DNA of 14,813 bases, taken from Promethearchaeota archaeon. Lineage in GTDB: Archaea; Asgardarchaeota; Lokiarchaeia; Sigynarchaeales; SOKP01. Positions 14,801 through 14,813 of the stretch are shown here, in pieces (position 1 is the first letter of the stretch; every line of letters begins with the position of its first letter). The DNA lies in NCBI GenBank assembly GCA_030605085.1, contig JAUWBH010000156.1, positions 1-14,813 of the forward strand, given 5' to 3'. The notes beneath the pieces are model-generated. The model was not told where the DNA came from. It did not search any database and worked only from the letters and a program-made list of their open reading frames with translations. Position numbers and translations under genes: made by a program.

Positions 14801-14813
14801 TTTTACACCTTCG

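Overview
The window is AT-rich archaeal DNA. A RadA-type recombinase is present rather than a bacterial RecA, and the CRISPR leaders carry archaeal BRE/TATA promoters of the TTTATATA or TTTAAATA type. A 157-residue protein beside radA has a fold pattern resembling the longin/roadblock-like small proteins common in Asgard archaea. An Asgard archaeon is therefore my best guess, held at moderate confidence because no rRNA or other marker is present.

Left and centre (1-9580): a type III-A (Csm) CRISPR-Cas locus. A minus-strand array runs off the left edge; only its first repeat (2-38) and its leader (39-330) are inside. After about 640 bases without a gene come csm1/cas10, csm2, csm3, csm4, csm5, a csm6-like CARF-HEPN gene and cas6, all on the plus strand and tightly packed. 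Cas10 keeps both its HD nuclease residues and the GGDD cyclase motif, Csm3 keeps the target-cleaving Asp, and Csm6 keeps an R-x6-H HEPN motif. The locus therefore looks able to do guided RNA cleavage, DNA cleavage and cyclic-oligoadenylate signalling. No cas1 or cas2 is in view.

Centre-right (9620-11577): two plus-strand arrays in tandem, each behind its own copy of the same leader of about 280-290 bases. Array 1 (12 repeats, 11 spacers) and array 2 (7 repeats, 6 spacers, the last repeat cut short) have related but different repeats. They differ mainly at the 3' end, which becomes the crRNA 5' tag: GATTGCAG in array 1 against ATTGAAAC in array 2 and the left-edge array. The left leader is inverted relative to the other two, so leader copies in opposite orientation flank the cas operon.

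Right (11571-14813): a CpG-poor open reading frame begins exactly where the last repeat of array 2 breaks off and looks like a 5'-truncated foreign gene. Facing it is a minus-strand gene run: radA, an unrecognised 240-residue protein, the 157-residue longin/roadblock-like protein, and a broken gene with three in-frame TAA codons. This run is probably ordinary chromosome into which, or beside which, the CRISPR locus has been placed.

The most unusual points are the two crRNA-tag classes sharing one leader family, the hybrid first repeat of array 2, the gene/repeat fusion at 11577, and the TAA-interrupted gene at 12144-12479.
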